Part shown: in pieces, positions 1-4,710 of the stretch
Layout: each line of letters opens with the position of its first letter
Position numbering within the stretch: position 1 is the stretch's first letter
From: an uncultured Fimbriimonadales bacterium
GTDB lineage: Bacteria > Armatimonadota > Fimbriimonadia > Fimbriimonadales > GBS-DC
DNA: 6,213 nt
Direction of reading: 5' to 3'
NCBI GenBank assembly: GCA_937934465.1
Contig: CALGZO010000093.1
Span: forward strand, 1-6,213
Program-made: the position numbers and the translations under genes
Notes under the pieces: generated by a model
Seen by the model: only the letters and a program-made list of their open reading frames with translations
Told to the model about the DNA's origin: nothing
The model's database searches: none

Positions 1-1
1 G

Positions 2-364
2 GTCGGAACGCTTACCAATCGTCTGCCCTACTCGCTCCACAATGCCCGCATAATCACCTCCCGTGGCAGTTGGTACATCGGGAGCCTGCCGCCGCGTCAA
101 ACCGTTCAGGTGGATAGAGACGCGCCGATGGTTGAGTTAAGCCACCCTGACTTTAGTGCAGGCAGCAGCAGGATTTACGAAGCGCGTTATATGTCTATCG
201 ATACGCTGCTCTACGAGTCGCTTCGCAAGCGCGAGTCGCCCGATGTCGCTTATCTTCTGGCGCAAGCGTCAGAGCCTGTGCTGACGCCCGAGCTGCGCGA
301 CGACGCCAAAAGCGCCGCGCAAGTCATGTACCTGATTAGCTTACCGCTGGAGGGCGCGCAGTGA
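2..364 (+). CDS. C-terminal part of an unrecognised protein at the head of the ABC operon (5' partial)
   Basis: The frame is open from base 2 to the TGA at 362-364, giving 120 residues of a protein that begins outside the window. A GTG at 110 could start a shorter product, but the frame continues upstream with protein-like sequence and I see no SD sequence for it, so I treat it as truncated by the window edge. The segment around residues 5-36 (NRLPYSLHNARI, then SWYIGSLPPRQTVQV) has the look of a small beta-rich domain. The end is mostly helical and polar, with no clear membrane segment. Its stop overlaps the GTG start of the permease by four bases (GTGA), which argues for translational coupling and a shared role with the exporter, perhaps as an accessory membrane-anchored or extracytoplasmic subunit. 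That role is inference from position only. I do not recognise the family. Confidence 0.75.
   Translation, partial: VGTLTNRLPYSLHNARIITSRGSWYIGSLPPRQTVQVDRDAPMVELSHPDFSAGSSRIYEARYMSIDTLLYESLRKRESPDVAYLLAQASEPVLTPELRDDAKSAAQVMYLISLPLEGAQ
349..354 (+). promoter_or_regulatory. Ribosome binding site for the ABC permease
   Basis: GGAGGG lies six bases before the GTG at 361, inside the end of the upstream gene. It supports a GTG start that overlaps the previous stop codon. Confidence 0.7.
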
Positions 365-1281
365 TCAAACGACGCGAGAACCCCCTGCTGCACTATCATC
401 TGCTCGGTTTCACGGTGAACCGCTGGAAGCGGCAACCCGTCCTCTACGGCGCGGTCGCGGTGGGGATAGGGCTAACCTATCTATTGGTGTTCCAGATGTT
501 CCGCACCTACGAGGCGTCGTTAGAAGCCACGCTGAACCTGTCGCTGTTTGTCATGTGTCTGGCTGCGCCGTTGATGGCGTACAACTCCTTCTCGCTGGAG
601 TACGAGAAGGGGACTTGGGAGTCGCTCGCGCTCACGCGCCTGACGGCTGGCGAAATCCTCTGGGGCAAGTGGGGCGCGGCGCTGGCGCGGGTGGCGCTCC
701 TGACCCTGCTGCTGACCCCGATGCTGTTCATCGCCACCGACCTCAAAATCAAGTCCGACGGTTCGCTTCTGGGCAGGTTCGCCACTGTTGTAGAACCCAC
801 ATACGAGTTATACAAGTTCGCATCGAGTGTGGCGTTGCTGTTCAGCTGGGGCGCGTTGCTGGTCTCGCTGGGCGTCTGGCTCTCGTTCAAGCTCAGGCGC
901 ACCATCAGCACTGCGTCCGCGCTCTATGCAGGGCAGCTGTTTGCCCTCGCGCTGCTGCCCACGCTCTTCGCGATTTTTGAGATAGATACTCGCTACTCCA
1001 TTCAAGATAGTCTGAGCTCTGTGAATAGCTTCAGGGACGGCTTCTATTGGTGGCTCATCGCCGCCTTCAGCCCGATTATCGTCTTCTATTTGAACCCTTT
1101 TTACACGACTTTAATGCTGGACAATATAGTATTTGACCAATATTACTCCTACGAATATGTAGATGCTATGCAATATATCTATGTCGGCTGGGGGTTGACG
1201 CAGAGCGTTATCTATCTATCGTGGGCAATCTTCTTTGCAGGAATCGCCTATCGCGGTGTGAAAACTAAGTGGCGCAAATAG
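361..1281 (+). CDS. ABC-2 type transporter permease
   Basis: Integral membrane subunit of an ABC exporter, 306 residues, in the inner membrane and presumably working with the ATPase encoded next. Hydrophobic segments lie at about residues 28-47, 59-77, 104-125, 155-176, 185-206, 228-246 and 277-297, so about seven helices. Between helices 2 and 3 is the sequence SLEYEKGTWESLALTRLTAG (about 78-97) followed by EILWGKW. It matches the E..kGT.E.L..tpl...ei..GK pattern seen in ABC-2 permeases, where this cytoplasmic segment contacts the ATPase. The loop before the last helix is rich in Tyr and is encoded by noticeably AT-richer DNA (about 1085-1215). The GTG start has an SD sequence and overlaps the upstream TGA. 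The stop overlaps the SD sequence of the ATPase gene. The substrate cannot be read from the sequence; family members export drugs, polysaccharides, lipids or peptides, or act in gliding or copper systems. Confidence 0.9.
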   Translation: MIKRRENPLLHYHLLGFTVNRWKRQPVLYGAVAVGIGLTYLLVFQMFRTYEASLEATLNLSLFVMCLAAPLMAYNSFSLEYEKGTWESLALTRLTAGEILWGKWGAALARVALLTLLLTPMLFIATDLKIKSDGSLLGRFATVVEPTYELYKFASSVALLFSWGALLVSLGVWLSFKLRRTISTASALYAGQLFALALLPTLFAIFEIDTRYSIQDSLSSVNSFRDGFYWWLIAAFSPIIVFYLNPFYTTLMLDNIVFDQYYSYEYVDAMQYIYVGWGLTQSVIYLSWAIFFAGIAYRGVKTKWRK

Positions 1282-1286
1282 GGGAG
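1281..1286 (+). promoter_or_regulatory. Ribosome binding site that decides the ATPase start
   Basis: GGGGAG begins on the last base of the permease stop codon and lies six bases before the ATG at 1293. It favours that ATG over an in-frame GTG at 1269, which has no SD sequence and would lie within the permease gene. Confidence 0.75.
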
Positions 1287-1292
1287 ACGCTT

Positions 1293-2219
1293 ATGTTGGA
1301 TGTTCAAGGACTGCGCAAAGAGTATGGGGAGCTGGTCGCCGTGCGCGACATCTATTTCCAGTTGCAGCCGGGCGATGTGTTCGGCTTTATCGGTCCGAAC
1401 GGCGCGGGTAAGACGACCACAATCAAGATGCTCGCCACCCTGCTGGAGCCGACGGCGGGCACGGCGACTCTGAACGGCATCGATATCGTGCGTCAGCCAG
1501 AGGAGGTGCGTCCCCTGCTGGGCTATATGCCCGACTTCTTCGGGCTGTACGAGGGTATCACGGTCACGGAGTACCTGCAGTTCTTCGCGGCGGCGTACCG
1601 AATCCCCAAATCGCAGCGTCAAGCGATTATCAACAATGTGCTGGAGTTGACCGACCTCACGGTCAAGCGCGACGCCTATGTGGAGACGCTCTCGCGCGGG
1701 ATGCAGCAGCGTCTGTGCCTTGCGAAAAGCCTCGTGCATGACCCCATCTTGTTGCTGCTGGATGAGCCAGCGTCGGGGTTAGACCCGCGCGCTCGCATCG
1801 AAATCAAGGAGCTCATCCGCGAGTTGGGCGCGATGGGCAAGATTGTGCTGGTCTCCTCGCACATCCTGCCCGAACTGTCCGACTTCTGCAACAAGATAGG
1901 CATCATCGAGAAGGGCGAGCTGCTCGTGTGGGGCGCGGTGGACGAGATTGTGCAGCAGTTGCAGGCGCACCGCGTGCTGGAGATTAAACCGCTGGGCGAC
2001 GCCGAACTCCTAATCCAACGCTTGGAGCGGGAACCTCATGTGGGCGAGATTGAGCCGCGCAACGGCAGCCTCTATGTGCATTTCGTGGGCGGGCTGGAAG
2101 AGCAAGCCGACCTGCTCGCCGCGCTCATCCACGACGGCTACCGAATCGCCGCCTTCCGTGAGGAATCGCTCGACTTGGAAGATGTGTTTATGCAAATCAC
2201 CAAAGGCGAGGTGAGCTGA
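1293..2219 (+). CDS. ABC transporter ATP-binding protein (ABC-2 exporter type)
   Basis: Cytoplasmic ATPase subunit of 308 residues that drives the neighbouring permease. Motifs in order: Walker A GPNGAGKT (34-41), Q-loop region GYMPDFFGLYEGIT (77-90), signature LSRGMQQR (133-140), Walker B ILLLLDEP (152-159), D-loop SGLDPRAR (161-168) and switch histidine in SSH (H190). The usual Q-loop glutamine is Asp at about residue 81; the GY.PD form is common in this subfamily, so I do not read it as loss of function. The C-terminal 90 residues form an extra domain ending in LDLEDVFMQIT, the L.DvF...T ending typical of CcmA/YbhF/NatA-like ATPases that pair with ABC-2 permeases. An alternative start (GTG 1269) would add eight residues, but lacks an SD sequence. 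The gene is 11 bases downstream of the permease and almost certainly in the same transcript. It is the last gene of the operon. Confidence 0.95.
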   Translation: MLDVQGLRKEYGELVAVRDIYFQLQPGDVFGFIGPNGAGKTTTIKMLATLLEPTAGTATLNGIDIVRQPEEVRPLLGYMPDFFGLYEGITVTEYLQFFAAAYRIPKSQRQAIINNVLELTDLTVKRDAYVETLSRGMQQRLCLAKSLVHDPILLLLDEPASGLDPRARIEIKELIRELGAMGKIVLVSSHILPELSDFCNKIGIIEKGELLVWGAVDEIVQQLQAHRVLEIKPLGDAELLIQRLEREPHVGEIEPRNGSLYVHFVGGLEEQADLLAALIHDGYRIAAFREESLDLEDVFMQITKGEVS

Positions 2220-2331
2220 TGTACCCCCCCTAAAGAAACAGATTTATCTGCCGATAATTACCAGTAGCGACAGGGTACAGGTTGACCTTTGAACCTCCTG
2301 CTTAAACTTGGTCGCACCTCCCCTACCCCTG

Positions 2332-2361
2332 GAGAGGCGGGTCCCTCCCCACCCGCCTCTC
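2332..2361. repeat. Perfect inverted repeat, 11-bp arms
   Basis: GAGAGGCGGGT and ACCCGCCTCTC flank an eight-base loop of mostly C. The stem is GC-rich and perfect. No T-run follows on the + strand, so it is not a typical intrinsic terminator for the ABC operon. Its composition and its nearness to a second palindrome suggest a dispersed palindromic repeat. Confidence 0.75.
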
Positions 2362-2371
2362 GCCGACTTTG

Positions 2372-2408
2372 AAAAAATCCCCCTGCGGAAGCGATACGCC
2401 GCAGGGGG
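2372..2408 (-). terminator. Hairpin plus T-run in minus-strand orientation, with no gene to serve
   Basis: CCCCCTGCGG (2379-2388) pairs perfectly with CCGCAGGGGG (2399-2408) around a ten-base loop. Read on the minus strand the hairpin is followed by ATTTTTTC (the + strand A-run 2372-2377), the form of an intrinsic terminator. No minus-strand gene lies to its right before cysS. It may stop antisense transcription toward the ABC operon, end an unannotated small RNA, or simply be a repeat element. Confidence 0.5.
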
Positions 2409-2418
2409 TGTGGCGGTG

Positions 2419-2471
2419 GCGCTGGACGGTGCTGATGAGAGTCGTTCAAACTATCGCCGCCTACACAGCGC
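2419..2471. other. Possible folded RNA segment upstream of cysS
   Basis: GCGCTG (2419-2424) pairs with CAGCGC (2466-2471), and inside it CGGTG (2427-2431) pairs with CGCCG (2455-2459) with one G-U pair, leaving a 23-base apical loop. In GC-rich DNA such pairing arises by chance quite often. It matches no riboswitch class that I recognise. Confidence 0.25.
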
Positions 2472-2551
2472 TCCGCTCTGGGGTTTCCCCCGCGCCTAAG
2501 GAGATTATGCCCTGACCCCCTGCGCCGCCTCTCTGTGCTTCTACGGGGAAC

Positions 2552-2582
2552 TTGGAAAATCCCGCACGCTTGCGGGTATAAT
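2552..2582 (+). promoter_or_regulatory. cysS promoter with a dyad in its spacer
   Basis: TATAAT (2577-2582) is a perfect -10 hexamer. TTGGAA (2552-2557) matches four of six -35 bases at a long 19-bp spacing. The spacer holds the perfect inverted repeat CCCGCA-cgct-TGCGGG (2561-2576), which abuts the -10 box. Transcription should begin about 2589-2592, on or just before the cysS ATG, so the message would be leaderless. This agrees with the absence of an SD sequence. Confidence 0.6.
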
Positions 2583-2591
2583 CGCGCCGAT

Positions 2592-4007
2592 ATGGCGGAG
2601 CTGATCCTCTACAACACGCTGACGCGCTCGGAAGAGCCGTTCCAACCGCGCGAGCCGGGCAAGGTTACTATCTACGCTTGCGGGCTGACTCCCCAAGCCC
2701 CCGCGCATGTGGGGCATATGCGCGGCGTCGTCGTGATGGACATCGTGCAACGCTGGCTCGAACAACTCGGCTATGCCGTTCATTTCGTGCAGAACTTCAC
2801 CGATATCGACGACAAAATCATCCGACGCGCCCAAGAAGAACACACCAGCACCGCCGCCGTCGCCGAGAAGTACAGTCGCATGTATATCGAGGACGCCCAC
2901 GCGCTCGGCGTGCGCCTGCCCCACTTCGTGAAGGTCACCGAGAATATGGACGCCATCATCGAGATGGTGCAGCGCCTCGTTGAGGATGGCTACGCCTATG
3001 TGGTGGACGGCGATGTCTATTTTGAGGTCAATAAGTTCCCCGAATACGGCAAGCTTTCGGGGCGGAGCGTGGAGGAGATGCAGGCGGGCGCGCGAATCGA
3101 GGTGGACGAGCGCAAGCGCAATCCCGAAGATTTCGCGCTCTGGAAAGCCGCCAAGCCCGGCGAACCTGCGTGGGACAGCCCGTGGGGCAAGGGGCGTCCG
3201 GGCTGGCACATCGAATGCTCCGCGCTGAGCTTGAAATATCTCGGCGCGGCGTTCGACATCCATGCAGGCGGGATGGACCTCATCTTCCCCCACCACGAGA
3301 ACGAGATTGCCCAATCGGAGGCGTACCTGCACTGCGAGCAGCCGTTCGCCCGCTACTGGCTACACTGGGGTCCCGTGCGCCTGCGTCAGGAGAAGATGTC
3401 CAAATCCACAGGTTTGGTCGTGCCCATTCGCGAGTTGCGCCAGCAGTACGAGCCTGCCGTCATCCGCTATTTCTTGCTGACCGTGCATTATCGCACGCCG
3501 CTGGAGTTCTCGTATGAGCGTCTGGAGGAGTCTAAAGCGGCGTTGGAGCGCATCCGCACGGCGTATCAGCGTGCGCAGGCGTTCCTACGCGAGCGCGGCG
3601 GCGCAACCGCCGACGCAACTGTCGCTGAGCCGTACCTGCAGCAGTTCCGCGAGGCGATGAACCACGATTTCAACACCGCGCAGGCGTTGGCAGCCGTGTT
3701 CGAGGTGGTGCGCGAACTCAACACGCACCTGAACACCCCTGAACTCGCCGACGCGCCTGCCCGCCTCGCTGGACTGCTCAACGCCCTACAGTGGATGATG
3801 GAGACCGTGCTGGGCGTCGCGCTCCAACCCGACGCCCCCGCGCAGAGCGAAACGCTGAACCAACTGATGCACTGCGTCATCGCTTGGCGGCAGGAGCTGC
3901 GCACACGCAAACTCTACGACCTCGCCGACCGCATCCGCGACGACCTCAAGGCGATGGGTATCGTGCTGGAAGATAGCCCGCAAGGAACCACCTGGCGCAT
4001 AGGCTAA
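2592..4007 (+). CDS. cysS: Cysteinyl-tRNA synthetase (class I)
   Basis: Charges tRNA-Cys with cysteine in the cytoplasm, using ATP. The protein has 471 residues, close to the usual 460-ish. The class I catalytic core carries the HIGH-type motif HVGH (39-42), KMSKS (268-272) and the GWHIECS block (204-210). The zinc site is complete by comparison with E. coli CysRS: C30, C209, H234 and E238. NFTDIDDKII (68-77) is the typical adenylate-side block. A helical DALR-type anticodon-binding domain follows (about 345-410, with MNHDFNTAQALA), then a C-terminal tail with LADRIRDDL and GTTWR. The N-terminal motif reads YACGLTPQAPAHVGH rather than the common CGPTVYDxxHIGH, so it belongs to a divergent CysRS branch. 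I chose ATG 2592; an in-frame GTG at 2535 would add 19 residues encoded by the promoter and lacks an SD sequence. MshC is excluded by the full anticodon domain and the intact TDIDDKI block. Confidence 0.97.
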   Translation: MAELILYNTLTRSEEPFQPREPGKVTIYACGLTPQAPAHVGHMRGVVVMDIVQRWLEQLGYAVHFVQNFTDIDDKIIRRAQEEHTSTAAVAEKYSRMYIEDAHALGVRLPHFVKVTENMDAIIEMVQRLVEDGYAYVVDGDVYFEVNKFPEYGKLSGRSVEEMQAGARIEVDERKRNPEDFALWKAAKPGEPAWDSPWGKGRPGWHIECSALSLKYLGAAFDIHAGGMDLIFPHHENEIAQSEAYLHCEQPFARYWLHWGPVRLRQEKMSKSTGLVVPIRELRQQYEPAVIRYFLLTVHYRTPLEFSYERLEESKAALERIRTAYQRAQAFLRERGGATADATVAEPYLQQFREAMNHDFNTAQALAAVFEVVRELNTHLNTPELADAPARLAGLLNALQWMMETVLGVALQPDAPAQSETLNQLMHCVIAWRQELRTRKLYDLADRIRDDLKAMGIVLEDSPQGTTWRIG

Positions 4008-4011
4008 TGAA

Positions 4012-4033
4012 GCACGGACATTCCTGTCCGTGC
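4012..4033. repeat. Palindromic repeat copy 1 (GGACATTCC type)
   Basis: GCACGGACA and TGTCCGTGC form a perfect nine-base-pair stem around TTCC, four bases after the cysS stop codon. No T-run follows, so it is a poor intrinsic terminator. It shares its GGACATTCC core and overall shape with the hairpin at 4579-4600. Confidence 0.75.
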
Positions 4034-4048
4034 ATCCGCCCGCTTAGG

Positions 4049-4054
4049 TACACT
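4049..4054 (+). promoter_or_regulatory. Candidate -10 box for a leaderless phosphoesterase transcript
   Basis: TACACT fits TAnnnT and ends nine bases before the ATG at 4064, the same distance as TATAAT before cysS. No SD sequence precedes the ATG and no convincing -35 is visible. Read-through from cysS could also supply transcription. Confidence 0.4.
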
Positions 4055-4063
4055 AACGGCGCT

Positions 4064-4552
4064 ATGCGGATTGGCGTTCTGTCGGATACCCACGACCACT
4101 TGGGCTACCTGCGTCGCGCTGTGGACGCGCTGAACGACCTGCAGGTGGAGCTTGTGCTGCACGCAGGCGATTATGTGGCGCCCTTCGTGGCGAACGAACT
4201 GTCGCGCCTGCGCTGCCGTCTGCTGGGCGTCTTCGGCAACAACGACGGCGAGCGCGTCGGGCTGACCAAACGGCTCAGCGAGATTGGACAAGTGCAGGTG
4301 CAGCCCCTGTTCGTGGAGTTGGAGGGCTGTCGGATTGCGATGGTACACGAACCCGAACCTGTGGAGGCGTTCGCCCGCAGCGGTCTCTACGATATCGTGA
4401 TTTACGGGCACACGCACCAACACGAGCTACGCTCCGTGAACGATTGCACGGTCATAAACCCTGGCGAGGTCTGCGGCTGGCTGACTGACAAGCCCACCTG
4501 CGCTGTCATCGCCCTGCCCGAACGCCAAGTGGAGATACTCACGCTGCGATAG
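4064..4552 (+). CDS. YfcE/MJ0936-type metallophosphoesterase
   Basis: Small cytoplasmic two-metal phosphodiesterase or phosphatase of 162 residues, the usual size for this family. The calcineurin-like metal-binding blocks are all present in order: SDTHD (7-11, D8 and H10), HAGD (33-36, D36), GNND (58-61, N59), VHE (94-96, H95) and GHTH (115-118, H116 and H118), followed by NPGE (132-135), where NPGS is usual. The third histidine block reads HE instead of the commoner HG. Relatives hydrolyse phosphodiesters such as bis-p-nitrophenyl phosphate in vitro; the natural substrate is generally unknown. The ATG at 4064 starts directly on the family's MRIGVLSDTH N-terminus. An in-frame ATG at 4007 overlaps the cysS stop but would translate the palindromic repeat and has no SD sequence, so I reject it. 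The gene lies 56 bases after cysS; no functional link is apparent. Confidence 0.93.
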   Translation: MRIGVLSDTHDHLGYLRRAVDALNDLQVELVLHAGDYVAPFVANELSRLRCRLLGVFGNNDGERVGLTKRLSEIGQVQVQPLFVELEGCRIAMVHEPEPVEAFARSGLYDIVIYGHTHQHELRSVNDCTVINPGEVCGWLTDKPTCAVIALPERQVEILTLR

Positions 4553-4578
4553 GCGCGAGTATGGGGGGTGTTAGGGTG

Positions 4579-4600
4579 GCTTGGACATTCCAGTCCAAGC
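4579..4600. repeat. Palindromic repeat copy 2 (GGACATTCC type)
   Basis: GCTTGGAC and GTCCAAGC form a perfect eight-base-pair stem around ATTCCA. The outer stem bases differ from the copy at 4012-4033 on both arms, so pairing is kept. The GC-rich stretch 4601-4634 that follows (CTTCGTCGGCGCGGACG...) may belong to the same repeat unit; I see no gene in it. Confidence 0.7.
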
Positions 4601-4635
4601 ACGCTTCGTCGGCGCGGACGCCACGCCGCGACCGC

Positions 4636-4677
4636 AAAAAATAAAGACCCCCTCCCCCACACAGTTGGGAAGGGGGC
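4636..4677 (-). terminator. Intrinsic terminator of the PEP-CTERM gene
   Basis: On the minus strand, CCCCCTTCCC (4676-4667) pairs with GGGGAGGGGG (4657-4648) with one internal mismatch around a nine-base loop, and TCTTTATTTTTT follows. It begins 23 bases after the TAG of the minus-strand gene. The GC stem plus T-run is the classic form. Confidence 0.7.
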
Positions 4678-4683
4678 AAGGGC

Positions 4684-4710
4684 GTGAGGGCTGCCCTCAC
4701 TATTTCTTCC
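4684..4710 (+). terminator. Candidate plus-strand terminator for the phosphoesterase
   Basis: GTGAGGGC and GCCCTCAC are perfect arms around a single T (in RNA, seven pairs with a CTG loop), followed on the + strand by TATTTCTTCC, a moderately T-rich tail. It overlaps the end of the convergent PEP-CTERM gene. It is 130 bases after the phosphoesterase stop, so it would end that transcript late. The T-run is imperfect. Confidence 0.4.

Larger units (their letters stand above)
2220..2591. other. 372-base intergenic region between the ABC operon and cysS
   Basis: No convincing gene. Contents from left to right: GTACCC (2221-2226) that could pair with GGGTAC (2273-2278), enclosing the near-palindrome CAGATTTATCTG (2239-2250); a weak TTGACC (2282-2287) with TAAACT (2303-2308) at a short 15-bp spacing, a poor promoter candidate; two perfect palindromes (2332-2361 and 2379-2408); a segment able to fold into a two-step hairpin (2419-2471); a TAAGGAG followed by the two-codon frame ATG CCC TGA (2497-2515), probably chance; and the cysS promoter. 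No clear plus-strand intrinsic terminator follows the ABC operon. The palindromes look like repeat elements. Confidence 0.6.

Noticed and set aside
507..911. Minus-strand open frame opposite the permease
   Set aside because: Low-complexity Ser/Arg/Ala-rich product, a shadow of a clear membrane-protein gene.
2432..2451. Hammerhead-like core (CTGATGAG then AAAC)
   Set aside because: The conserved G before the AAA run is replaced by C, and stem II cannot form properly, so the catalytic core is not met.
2308..2499. 63-codon plus-strand frame between the ABC operon and cysS
   Set aside because: It reads straight through both palindromes, is rich in Pro, Arg and Ala, has no SD sequence and resembles translated intergenic repeats.
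2507..2515. Two-codon frame ATG CCC TGA after TAAGGAG
   Set aside because: The SD-to-ATG spacing is only three bases and the frame lies upstream of the likely cysS transcription start, so it is probably chance.
2220..2591. T-box riboswitch upstream of cysS
   Set aside because: No T-box sequence (AGGGTGGNACCGCG type) or antiterminator is present, and the promoter appears to sit directly at the start codon.
2541..3332. Long minus-strand open frame of 263 codons
   Set aside because: It lies opposite the well-supported cysS gene and follows from GC-rich codon usage. It has no recognisable domain and no SD sequence.
4007..4063. Upstream in-frame ATG for the phosphoesterase
   Set aside because: It would translate the palindromic repeat into a 19-residue extension absent from the family, with no SD sequence.
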